The notes under the pieces are model-generated. The model ran no database searches. It had not been told where the DNA came from and saw only the letters and a list, made by a program, of their open reading frames with translations. This document shows positions 34,134 to 44,487 of a stretch of 64,000 nt of DNA, one piece after another. How positions within the stretch are numbered: the first letter of the stretch is position 1; the number at the start of each line of letters is the position of its first letter. Source of the stretch: Verticillium longisporum (Eukaryota; Ascomycota; Sordariomycetes; Glomerellales; Plectosphaerellaceae); NCBI GenBank assembly GCA_019188255.1, contig JAETXT010000012.1:868001-932000 (forward strand), read 5' to 3'. The translations under genes were made by a program, and so were the position numbers.

Positions 34134-35990
34134 ACGTAATCCACAAGCGAGTGGTTCACCCAAGCGAGTGGTTCACTTCGCCCGGGCCCACGACCTACAC
34201 CTGAATTCTACAGATTCCACCTCCGCCCGCGATGGAGACTCTTTCAAAAGAAGGTCAATTATTCCTTGCTATCCAAGCTATGGACAATGACCCGAACCTA
34301 AGCGCCCGGAGTGCTGCGAGGATCTACACCGTCCCCTTAACGACGCTCCTCCGACGCCAGAAGGGCAAACCCTCCCGACGCGAAAGCCCGCCCAATTCTG
34401 CCAAATTAACAGTACTAGAAGAGAAAACTATTGTCGAATATATCCTTGACCTAGATGCGCGATCTTACCCTCCCCGGTTGGGTGAGGTCGGAGATATGGC
34501 GAATCGCCTGCTTGCCGACCGTGACGCGCCACGCGTCGGGAAGAACTGGGCCGCAAACTTCGTCAAACGGCAACCAGAGCTCCGGACGCGTTTCTTTCGC
34601 AAGTACGACTACAAGAGGGCCCAATGCGAAGATCCGGACGCGATAAACGCGTGGTTCCGCCTCGTGCATAACATGATCGCCAAGTACGGCATCCAAGAGG
34701 CTGACATGTACAACTTTGACGAGACCGGCTTCCAGATGGGCGTTATCGCCAACGGAATGGTCGTGACCAGTTCGGAAAGACGGTCCAATGTGAAGATGAG
34801 GCAGCCAGGCAACCGGGAATGGGTTACGGTGATCCAGGGCGTTGGCGCGTTGGGTTTCTCCGTCCCGCCGTTCATCGTGGTTTCGGGCAAGTACCACCTC
34901 TCGAGCTGGTACCAGGACGACGCGATTTCTCGCGACTGGAGAATCGCAACATCTCCAAACGGCTGGACGACGAATGATATTGGTCTGGAATGGATTCGGC
35001 ATTTTGACAGGCATACAAAGTCCCGTACTTCGGGCGGTTATCGCCTACTGATCCTGGATGGCCACGAAAGTCACCACTCGGTCGACTTCGAACTCTACTG
35101 CAAGGAGAACAACATCATCACACTCTGTATGCCTCCTCATTCGTCACATCTACTCCAGCCTCTCGATGTTGGGTGTTTTGGCCCACTAAAGAAAGCATAC
35201 GGTCGGCAAATCGAGGATAGGATGAGGGCGGGTACAACGCACATCAGCAAAGAGGACTTCTTCCCGGCGTTTTCGGCTGCATTTCAGCAAGCAATGACAG
35301 AAAAACATCCAGGGAGGCTTTCGAGGAGCGGGGCTTGTCCCCCATAACCCGGAAACAGTCCTGTCAAAGCTGGATGTGAGGTTGAGGACGACGACGCCTC
35401 CGGGGACGTCCCACGGGGAGCGTGATTCTTGGGTCTCTAAGACGCCCACTAACCTGCTCGAGGCAGGTTCCCAGACTGACTTCATCAAAGGGCGAATCTC
35501 ACGCCACCAGGGAAGCTCCCCAACGTCAATTTTAGATGCTGTTGACTATCTTGCGAAGGGGACGCGGGGTGTTATGCACCAGATCGCTCTTTGAAGTCAG
35601 AGGTTATGATCCTTCGAGAGGAAAATGCTACACTAAGCCGACGCCGGAGGGCCAAAAGCTACGTCTCCGGGAAGGAGGAAGCATGGCTGTAGGCGAGGGA
35701 CAGGACAAGATTGCTCAGAAGGAAGTAGATATCCAGATAAAAGAGGAAACGCTGCAGAACCCGGGTCCCGCGTCGTGGTCCCAGCCGAAGAAACGATGCT
35801 GTAGCGTATGCGGGAAGACCGGCCACAACGCGAGAACTTGTCAGGTAGCTATCTCATCGTCTGCAAAAGACGAGGAGGAGTGATTTTAATTGATTTACGG
35901 CGTTTGGGTTGAGGTTTTCCTCGGAATGTTTGTCGGGTCGGGGTGAAGTGAACCACTCGCATGGGTGAACCACTCGCTTGTGGATTACGT
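34134..35990 (+). mobile_element. Pogo/Fot-type DNA transposon C (1,857 bp), nested
   Basis: Same element as B in the opposite orientation, with TA at 34132-34133 and 35991-35992. The TIR begins ACGTAATCCACAAGCGAGTG. It differs from B by one missing T in a run near 35592 (CTTTG here, CTTTTG in B). Confidence 0.92.
34232..35883 (+). pseudogene. Transposase of element C, C-terminal part frameshifted
   Basis: The first 371 residues (34232-35347) are identical to those of element B, with the complete helix-turn-helix region and DD35D core. The same two frame shifts as in B follow. A third is private to C: a missing T near 35592 ends the coiled-coil frame at 35594. The knuckle-encoding end (35536-35883) is still readable. 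The shared shifts predate the B/C duplication; the private one came later or is a sequence error. Confidence 0.87.
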
Positions 35991-36099
35991 TATTAGAAGT
36001 AGAAATAATAATAATTATAGAGTCTTTTAAGATATAGAGATAATACTTTATTTATAATAGATTAATAATTAAAATCCTAATTAATTACTTTAATTATAA

Positions 36100-37862
36100 A
36101 TATTTTATAGAAAAGCTAAAGATCTTAGGATAATAGGGAAGATAGTTATAAATATTATTAGAGTTCGATTTTACTATTAAATACTAAATAGATAATAGGA
36201 ACCTAGTAGATAGCTTCTCTAGGAGGCCCAATTATAAGTTAAATTAAGGAGAATAGGAGTAAGTAAAAGTATATTACCTATTATTATAGATAAAACGATT
36301 CCTTAATATTATTAGGGCTATTATTATAATAGATTAATAGCTAGATAATAGATTTATTAAAGAAGCTATCCTAGAAGCTTAGGAAAATAATACCTTCTAT
36401 AGAATAAGAAAGGAATAAAGGCTACTTAATTAGTAAATAGAAGTAAATAGCCTATTAACCTTTAAGAATAAGATCTTTATTCTATAGGATAAGGCCCTTA
36501 GAAACGAAATCCTATAATAAGCTTATAATAGCTTAATAGCGGAGTATTAAGGAGTTAGGAAGACTATTACCTAGCTTAAAAATATATACTTCTAGAATAA
36601 TTTAATTAAAGATATTAAGGAATATATCTCTATATATTTAATATATTAAATAATAAAACCCTAATATTATAAACTATATAGCTAATTAAATAGCTTATTA
36701 TTATTTAATAGTCCCTTTAAGGAAATATCTATAGACTTTATTATAGAATTCCTTAAAGTTAGTAAATAAAATATTATATTAATTATCGTAGACTACTTTA
36801 TAAAGTATATTATATATATATTAATTAATAATAGATTTATAATAGCTAATCTAATAATTATATTATAAGATTATATATTTAAGAAATATAGCCTCTTAAA
36901 AAGTATAATCTCGGATAAAGGGTTATTATTTATTAATAAGTTTTAGATAACTTTATATAAAATAATAGGAATAAAGAGATAATTCTTAATAGCCTTCTAT
37001 TTATAAACCGATAATTAAATAGAATAATAGAATTAGAATTTAGAATATTATCTTAAAGTAACGTTATTCTATAATTATAAATAAACGGACTAGATTTCCC
37101 TATTCCCTATAATAGAATTTATATATAATATATTATTCTATATAATAATCTAGTAATTATTAATAGAAGTATTAATAGGATATAACCTAGCTAGATTAAA
37201 GGACCTAGGCCGAGCTATATAATAATAAGGGAACTTAGAGATAGTAGAACTATAAATAGCCTAATAGATAACTAAGAGAAAGATAATCTATAAACTCTTA
37301 GAGACTAATAATAGATACTAGGTCTATTATTATAATTAAGGAAGAATTTAGAAAGAATACGAAATAAGAGATTTAATTCTCTTCTCTATAAGAACGATTA
37401 AATAGTAGAGATTTAATAAAAAGCTATCTAATAAATACTTTAGACTATTTAGAATTATTAAAAAGATAAATAGCTATAATCTAATATATAAACTATAATT
37501 ACCCCTTAGCTATAAAATATATAATATATTCTATATATTATATTTAGAAAATTAGAAAAGTAGAGAAAACTAATTACTATTTTAGCTATAGGTTAATAAA
37601 GTATTATTAATTATAGGAATAGAAGATATATATATAGTTAAGAGAATAGTTAATTATAGGGGACTATTATATAATTGATAATACTTTATTAAATAGGAAG
37701 GATATTTAGAAAGTAAGAATTTATAGAAATTATAATAAAACGTAATAGATAATTTTATTAAGATATATAAATAATTATAAAAAAGAATAATAATAGATTA
37801 ATAATAATTTAATTAGTATTTAGGGGGTAATCTAGCCCTTAGCCCTATTCCTAAAAGAGAAT
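36100..37862 (+). pseudogene. RIP-degraded gypsy integrase with chromodomain
   Basis: Read with TAG/TAA taken as mutated Gln or Trp codons, the plus strand shows, in order: a degraded HHCC zinc-binding region (KNIYFxNNLIKDIKEYIS, about 36565-36650); the integrase core with SIDFIIEFL (first Asp), an ISDKGLLF segment (second Asp) and an EQQNQNLEYYL segment (Glu); then a GPR-like module and a chromodomain-like end (VKRIVNYRGLLYN then EGYLES) near 37640-37710. This order marks a chromovirus, whose chromodomain directs insertion to modified chromatin. No frame could be translated as it stands. Confidence 0.7.
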
Positions 37863-37887
37863 AAAAAAAAAAAAAAAAAAAAAAAAA
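37863..37887 (+). repeat. A25 homopolymer
   Basis: An uninterrupted run of 25 A directly after the readable integrase/chromodomain region. It may be a simple tract or the tail of an old retroposed insertion. Confidence 0.6.
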
Positions 37888-39713
37888 CCTAAATAATAAA
37901 GGAGTATTAGCGGATTATTAATAGTTCTTAAGCTATTATTTCGCTATTACTTTCCTAATCTTTCTTATCCTCCTTATTATTAATAATATTAATAAGAATA
38001 TTATAATTCTAATAGATTATTAATAAATAAATAATAAATAATTAATAAGCGATTTACGATTAGGGTATAATTCTCCTAGATCTTAGACTAAATAGTAACT
38101 AGCTTAGCGAGAGAACTAATAATCTATTATAGGGTAATAATAGAGATTTTAATAATAGTAATAGAGCGCTTAATAGCCTAAATAAGACGATTAATAATAA
38201 TAAAGTAATAAATAGAGTACTTATTAGCCTCCTATTAATTGGTAATAATATATTTCTTAGTGCTTAGCGCTTTATTATTTTTACCTTTTTAAAGGGCCTT
38301 CTAGCTAATAGTCTTAGCTATATTAAAATTAATTAAAAGAAATCTATTAATACTTAAATAATAAGTATCGAGTAAATAAATATTATTTACTTTAAAGATA
38401 TTAATATAGCTATTCTTAGTTATAGCTTTAATAGCTAATTTAAGGGTATATATAATAGCTTAATATTTAATAAATATTTATAGAGGATTAACTATTAAAT
38501 AATAGAGGAATAAAAGAGGGGTAATTTATAATAAAGTATAGTTTACTTCCCTAAGCTATTCTATAATAGGAGTATTTAGTAGAACTAGCTATATAAACGA
38601 TTAGCTAATAATTAATTATTAAATAGTAATTAATTTATTAATATCCTCTTTATAATAAAAGTATTCCCTATTTATAATAGAATTAAATTACTTATATATA
38701 TAATTATAATAGTAGAAGTATAATAGGTCTCTAATAGAATATACCTATCTAGGCTCCTAGTAAGGATTAAGAGGAAGAGGAGCTATTATTTTATAGCTAA
38801 TTAATTATTAAATTATAAAAGAAATATTAAAAATAATTTATAAATAGGAAATTATTTAAATAATAATATTATTATTTTTAATTAATAGGTAATTAATAGA
38901 TAAATATTAATAGATTTATAAATTATTCTTATTAAAGAATTAGAAAACTAAAATCGATCTAAGAATTATATTTAATTAATAACTATATAATAGCTAATTA
39001 TTAAAGGATTATTATAAAAGATATAAAAGTAATATTAAAGAAGGGAGGAATATTATTATTATTATTATTATTATTAAAGAAGAAGAAAAAACGGAAATAA
39101 TAATTAGAAAATCCTTTTATAAATATACTAGAAACCTATAATAAGCTATTCTAGAATAATAATTATTTATTAAATCTAAATAATAAGAAAGGAAAAAATA
39201 AAGAATAATAGATTAATAAATCTATATTAAAAAATAAATAATTATTAATTAATTATAAAAGAAGCTTATTAGATTATTATTTAAGAATAGAATAATATAA
39301 GAATAATTAAATAGAATTAAAATAAAGAAGGAGAATAGAAGAATATTAGAATAATAAAATTATATTAATAAGCTATTTTCTATTAATTAATTATAAAAGA
39401 GAATTATTAAATTATTAAGTAAGAATAATAAAAGAATAAAAAATAGAATTAAAATAAAAAGAAAAATATATAGAAATATTAAATTATAATTATTAAATAA
39501 TAAAGAATTAACTTAGAAACCTTAATTAATTAATAAAAAGTATTTATTAAAATAGATATTTAAGAATTAAATAGAAATTTAGAATATATAGATATTATTA
39601 AATTAAATAATATTAAATAGCTTAAAAGAGAATTATTTAGAATTTAATAAAGACCTTTAATTTAAATATTATATTATACTTTAGGATAAAGTAAAGAAGG
39701 AGATAAAATATTA

Positions 39714-39927
39714 TATTAAGATCTAAAGGAGGTATAAGACCGATAGGGGATCGCCTATTATTTAATTATAGGAATTAAGAAGAGAGGATTAAGCGTAGTA
39801 AGGGAATAATTATAAGAAAGGTTAATAGACTAAGATTTAGAGAAGGGCATCGATTATTCTATCTTCCTAGAGACCCCTAAGAGATTAATAGTTAATCCCT
39901 TTACTCGTTGTATAAGACTCCTTAATA
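39714..39927 (+). repeat. Right LTR (214 bp)
   Basis: Gapless partner of the left LTR. Starts TATTAAGATCTAAAGGAGG and ends ACTCCTTAATA. It is followed at once by TCCTA (39928-39932). Confidence 0.85.
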
Positions 39928-41391
39928 TCCTATGGCGATAGTCTTGATGCGGAGCCTGGACGTTGATACCTCGCATAGTAATGAGAAGGCTGTCGAACCG
40001 ATCGATATATTGTACTACCAGCTATAAATGAGGATGAAAGCGACGGTGCCTGTCACCGTTGCTTGCGAGGATCCTAGACCCAGACCACCCGTAATGAGCA
40101 GGAAAATAGTCAGCACAACGAGGCCCTAGAAAGTGAGGTCACGTCGGCCGATTCTGTCAACCATAGCGGCGGCCATCAGGTTGCCGACTATGGAGAGAAC
40201 CGGCTGTGCGATCTGGATACGGTAGCTCATCTCCGTGGAGTACCCGGCAAGCTGCAGGTAGTAGGTGAAGTAACCAGCCACGAAGGCGATGCCTGAAAAT
40301 GCCTGGATACAGAGGGGCATAATGCTAATCATGGTGCGACGAAGATTCGACTTGCGAAGGCATTCAATGTAGGTCACGCCATGGGTTTCGGCGCGGACGT
40401 GTTCGAGCGTCTGGTCGATGAGTGCAAGCCTCTTCTGGCCTTCTTCTCCTGGATATCCGAGCTGGCGCATACTCTTGAGGGCCTTTTCGGTGCGACCTTT
40501 AGACACAAGCCACCGAGGTGATCTAACGGTTAGCTGGGGATTCAGTGCCTAGAACATGGTAGCTTACTCGGGCATGAAGGGAACCAAGGCAAATGCGACT
40601 CCGGCAAAGCCCCACTGGGCACAGAAGACGGCTCGGTAGGCCCAACGTGTCTCGACGTTGCCCGTATAGTTGATAACGATGAAAGCAACGAGGGGCCCTA
40701 TCCCGTAGGCTACTCCGATACCACAAGTGAAAACACCGCGTAGGGCCAAAGGGGCAATCTGCATAAGGTCAGACTCATCGCTTCGAACTCTGTCGGTGAC
40801 TTTTAGACATACCTCTCCGATGTAGCTGACCATGACGGTAGCTACAGCGCCAACCATGAAACCATTCAGCAGCTTTCCGGCGAAGAAGACGGCATTTGTA
40901 GTTGCAACAAACTCAATGGCAACGGCAGCAAAGGAGATGAGCAAGGCACCAATGAGGACCTTCTTGCGTCCAATCCAATCGGCTATCTCAGCTGAAATGA
41001 GTGATGAGATGACAGCTCTAGCATTTCATGAGCTACAATCATCAATCACAGTTGAGAATTCGACTGACGAAGCTACTGGGGCGCCACTAAAGGCTGACTG
41101 CCATCCAGCGGGGATCACGAAATCGCCGTTGTACTCGAAGCCGAAATATTTGCGGAACTGCGGAATTCCGACAACTGCGCCAGCGGCCTGCAAATCGAAA
41201 CTGATGAGAATAATGCACCAAATTGCATAGATACACCAGGTGCAGGCCCAGGGGTTGTTCACGAAGGATGTCCAGATGCCTTCGTCGTGCTCTTCCTGGC
41301 CAGAGAGATGGGCTAGCTGCGCATCCTGAGTATCTTCATGCTGGTAGGACTCAGCCTTCTCGTCGGCGATTGTCCTATTAGTTTGATCCAT
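39928..41391 (-). pseudogene. 5' part of the MFS sugar-transporter gene, cut by the retroelement
   Basis: A sugar porter of the major facilitator superfamily, starting MDQTNRTIADEK at 41391. Exons are 41069-41391, 40813-41017, 40568-40758 and 40522 down to the insertion point at 39928. Family motifs are clear: IADWIGRK (loop 2-3), PESPRWLVSKGR (end of helix 6, across an intron) and VDRIGRR (loop 8-9). About ten of twelve helices lie here and the rest are at 28756-29051. Close to the insertion, two in-frame TAG codons replace tryptophan (40126-40128 and 40015-40017), both explained by C-to-T on the opposite strand. Upstream of 40130 the exons look undamaged. The long central loop and N-terminus resemble fungal disaccharide/hexose permeases. 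The substrate is not readable. Confidence 0.88.
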
Positions 41392-42211
41392 GGTAAACGG
41401 AAGTAGAAATTGTCTTGCGTGGCCGCAGAGTTGGGGGTGAAATTCGAGTTCGAGTTGCGATACCTGGTTGCCGGTCGATGGCTTTATGAAGCCCAAGATC
41501 TCTATTACCATGTGAAATGCAATTGCTGATGAACTGATCAATGGCAGGCCCGCGATCTGCTCGCTCCAGGGTGGTGGGCGGTTCGACTGTCCAGAAACGA
41601 AATCGCGAACCCCTGACCACTTCCCCCGCGTCTGGGGTGAGTGCCGATCCGATGGGGCCTCGTGGTCTAAGACAACTTGGCTCGTTAGAGGCGCTTAAGA
41701 TCGCCCAAAAGAGCTAGCACCAACCCCAGATGCCTAGAGTGGCCTCATGGAAGGCTAGGAGATTGAGTGGATTCTCTGGCAGGCATTGTGTGTCGGAGCT
41801 TTAGTTAACGATGATATCCAAACGTTAGGGAGGCAGTATCCCAGATCTATTTGATACGACAGCAGATACGACAGCAAGCGTAGAGATTCGTAGGGATTCA
41901 TGACCTGCCTGCCCAGTGATCAGGCTGACACCACCATCAAGGGACGTTGGATTGGGAGAAGATTACCACAGCAGGATGATCGAAGTCGTGGCGGAGGAGT
42001 TATGAGTCGCCTGGGTTCTAATCGTGTGTGATGTACCTGGCTTTCTTAAGGATAAAATATCCAGGAGGTTTCTGGTGGAAGGATGCTTCTAAGGCAATCG
42101 AAACAATATTACAAGCCACATTCATAAACATGTGAGAATGGAGGCTGGGCCCACAAAGTGTTCAAAGTGTTGACCGCTCGTCACCCTCTACCTAATTTTG
42201 GAGATAGCAAG
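41392..42211. other. Intergenic
   Basis: About 820 bases upstream of the broken sugar-transporter gene, including its promoter. No gene seen. Confidence 0.45.
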
Positions 42212-42443
42212 TGTTACGGTTGGCCCTAAAAGGGCTTGGTGGCAGCCCACACGGTCGTAAGTGCCTTACGGCAGCTATCCAATTGAGCTAAAAGGATACG
42301 TGTTGTATCAACGTCGTTGATTCAATTGGGCTGCATTCATAGAGGTATAGGCCCCAGGCCTATACAACGTCAACGGGTCTAACCCGTAACAAGGCCCACC
42401 TGATCACCGGGGGGTGAAGCCGCTGCCCGTGAACACCGTTACA
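42212..42443. repeat. Candidate solo LTR
   Basis: Begins TGTTACGG and ends CCGTTACA, a near-perfect short inverted pair with TG...CA ends, 232 bp. It contains a palindromic ATCAACGTCGTTGAT. No matching 5-bp flank duplication (GCAAG before, GACAA after), so it is tentative. Confidence 0.35.
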
Positions 42444-42592
42444 GACAATCCCTATATTAATTCAACATCATGTCTAGTTTTAATATCCTTAAAGTAGTAA
42501 GCTTCTTCATAGTATTAAGGTTCTACTCTCTACCTAGCAGGGTGATCATACTTTTCTTGGGTGCTTACTCCCATCGCCTGCACTCCTCACCA

Positions 42593-42599
42593 TATAAAA
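42593..42599 (+). promoter_or_regulatory. TATA box upstream of the F-box-like gene
   Basis: TATAAAA only 20 bases before the first in-frame ATG (42619). Transcription starting about 25-35 bases downstream would skip that ATG, which is why the ATG at 42694 is preferred. Confidence 0.4.
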
Positions 42600-42693
42600 A
42601 ACTCTCTACTTGCCTCTTATGCGCGTCGTCCCTGCTTCCTACTTCGAAAGCGCTTTACTCAACCCCATCGAGTTTATCATAACCTTCGATACC

Positions 42694-44331
42694 ATGCTCA
42701 GCTACTGGAACAGTCTTCCGCTGGAGATCCGGTGGATGATACGCGATCATATCCGCGATTTCAACCAGCAGTCTCCCAACGCTCATCCTCATTATCAGAG
42801 GCTTCCACTAGTATGTCGCGAATGGCATAGCTGGTTCATGCACGATAGCTTCCGTCTCTTGGTACTGGATCAAGAGCGAATCCATGACTTCGAAAGGCTT
42901 GTCAGTGACAATGAAACTCGACGTGGATACGTGGAGTGCATTGTCCTGCGAGTCAAACTTCCCGAATACGGTTGTCTGAGTTGCGATGAGGAAGAGGACG
43001 AGACCACTGCTCGCGCTAATGACATAATTTTTATGAGCACCTTGCAGCAATTCATGGCCATCCTATCGACCTGGCCACGGCGCCAGAATGAAAACGGCAT
43101 CGTGTTAGATCTTGGTGCCTATTCGCCCAGTGATGGACAACACGGCTTCCGCGATTTTCGATTCTCCCGCGAATACTGTCACGGAGCCTCAGGGAACGAC
43201 TACGAACTTCATGCGACTGCTTTGCGCAGGGCGCATGAGCTTGACGACGGTAACAGTACATGTCCTGGATGGGACCGAAACTGCTTCGGAGAGCATCCTG
43301 TACCTCTCTTGGGCGCCAAGAAACGGATCATGTCTGTGCTAGGCGGTCGTCAGTCTCAACATTTCGTCAAAGAATACATGGATACGCAAAACGGGCAAAT
43401 GAGACTGAGACATATCGCCCCCGCCCCCATCATTGACACCTTGGTCCTCAGGCGTCACTACTATCGCCAAATATCCCCTCAAATCCTCACGTGTTTCATC
43501 CGTCAAGTTTTGCCGAATTTGCGGAGCTTGCGTCATGAGATGTGGACTAAGCTGGATCATGCAGAATCGGAGCGGTTTTCCCAAGAGTATCGCGCAGTGC
43601 TGGAGGCCTTACCAGCCACAATGGATGAATGCAATATCGTGTGCGAGTCCAGCGCTCATTCAAACGATATTATCAACTTTTCGACTTCGCTAAGGCCTCG
43701 GAGGCATCGCCATTTCCCAGGACATCTGAGCACAGGTGCAGAAATGGGCCCATCGATGATCAATCTTGCCACCCGACTTCGCTTATTCTACGCAACACAC
43801 TCTATATCAGCTGAAACATTCTTGGCTAGCGCTTTTGTAGTCGGGTTGCCAACTTTCCCCCGACTCGAAAACTTGGTTCTGACATCGGCTCTACTACAGC
43901 GTCACCTTCATTGCCGCGCACCTGAGTTCGTCAATCTTGTGGTGATGGCAGGCCGCATCGCATTTCAGTGCATGCCGAAGCTGAAGAGTCTCATTTTGTG
44001 GGATGGCGAGAATGCTGATGGAATTTTGTTGCGCTTCACAGTAGCAGCAGAGAAACGGCCAATTGTCTTCTGGCGCAGCACTCGGCAAGCTCAAGGTGAT
44101 TTGTCTCTTGCCATGAGAACTTTGCGACGTACACTCAAGGAGTCATTACAACACCATTCCAAAGTTCATGGTTTGCAGGTCGTGCATGAATCTACTTCGA
44201 TTCATCGCATAGATAATGATTTCACCTCACGCTTGAAGCAGGATGCGGCAGAGTTTCCCGAAATGAACCTCATCTTGCACCCCGAGTCGATGAACCAGAG
44301 GTCATCTGAGGAAGTAGGTTGGTACTGCTAA
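42694..44331 (+). CDS. F-box-like protein, DUF6546-type
   Basis: A single-exon gene of 545 residues (up to 570 if the ATG at 42619 is used). The N-terminus YWNSLPLEIRWMIRDHI has the LPxEIxxxI pattern of an F-box, which would recruit a Skp1-Cul1 ubiquitin ligase. The rest has scattered leucine-rich, helix-strand character with a late segment LKSLILWDGENADGILLRFTV. This resembles, from memory, the C-terminal region of fungal DUF6546 proteins, where a W-D-G/E patch is typical. Families of this type are expanded in Sordariomycetes and often lie near repeats, as here between an LTR element and a LINE. The target is unknown. No frame break. Confidence 0.72.
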   Translation: MLSYWNSLPLEIRWMIRDHIRDFNQQSPNAHPHYQRLPLVCREWHSWFMHDSFRLLVLDQERIHDFERLVSDNETRRGYVECIVLRVKLPEYGCLSCDEEEDETTARANDIIFMSTLQQFMAILSTWPRRQNENGIVLDLGAYSPSDGQHGFRDFRFSREYCHGASGNDYELHATALRRAHELDDGNSTCPGWDRNCFGEHPVPLLGAKKRIMSVLGGRQSQHFVKEYMDTQNGQMRLRHIAPAPIIDTLVLRRHYYRQISPQILTCFIRQVLPNLRSLRHEMWTKLDHAESERFSQEYRAVLEALPATMDECNIVCESSAHSNDIINFSTSLRPRRHRHFPGHLSTGAEMGPSMINLATRLRLFYATHSISAETFLASAFVVGLPTFPRLENLVLTSALLQRHLHCRAPEFVNLVVMAGRIAFQCMPKLKSLILWDGENADGILLRFTVAAEKRPIVFWRSTRQAQGDLSLAMRTLRRTLKESLQHHSKVHGLQVVHESTSIHRIDNDFTSRLKQDAAEFPEMNLILHPESMNQRSSEEVGWYC

Positions 44332-44487
44332 GCACAGCCATGTCCACATAGATGTCTTGAAGTCCAAACAGCTTCTCGCTTTGTACCACGTGAATGAAAA
44401 CACCGCGACCATAGTTTTTGCCTACTCTGTGAAATGATTTTTTGACTTGATCCTAGATACTAGGGTACACTGTATATTTATTTAAGC

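Larger units (their letters stand above)
32228..35990. repeat. 3.8-kb near-perfect palindrome made of elements B and C
   Basis: Arms 32228-34085 and 34134-35990 are reverse complements that agree everywhere I compared them, except one T (1,858 versus 1,857 bp). The 48-bp spacer (34086-34133) is AT-rich retroelement sequence with TA at each border. Confidence 0.9.
29052..39927 (+). mobile_element. RIP-degraded Ty3/gypsy chromovirus-like LTR element with nested transposons
   Basis: A 10,876-bp insertion bounded by two 214-bp LTRs and a 5-bp TCCTA duplication. Outside the three nested DNA transposons it is extremely AT-rich and almost free of CpA/TpG, with stops every few codons in all frames, as RIP leaves it. 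Removing the nested elements leaves about 5.3 kb, a reasonable size for a gypsy element. A degraded integrase with a chromodomain-like end is readable on the plus strand (36100-37862). The region 37890-39713 after it is unusual: it holds two diverged copies of a roughly 130-bp Lys/Asn/Gln-rich stretch (around 39250 and 39385) that look more like gag than like a 3' UTR. The element may be rearranged or composite. Confidence 0.85.

Noticed and set aside
29266..39713. CRISPR-like or centromeric repeat in the AT-rich block
   Set aside because: The repeats are LTRs, TIRs and RIP-made AT runs; LTRs with target duplication explain the borders.
42260..42320. tRNA-like segment (GGCAGCTATCCAATTGAGCTAAAAGGATA)
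   Set aside because: Looks loosely like a tRNA D/anticodon region but no acceptor stem or B-box could be paired.
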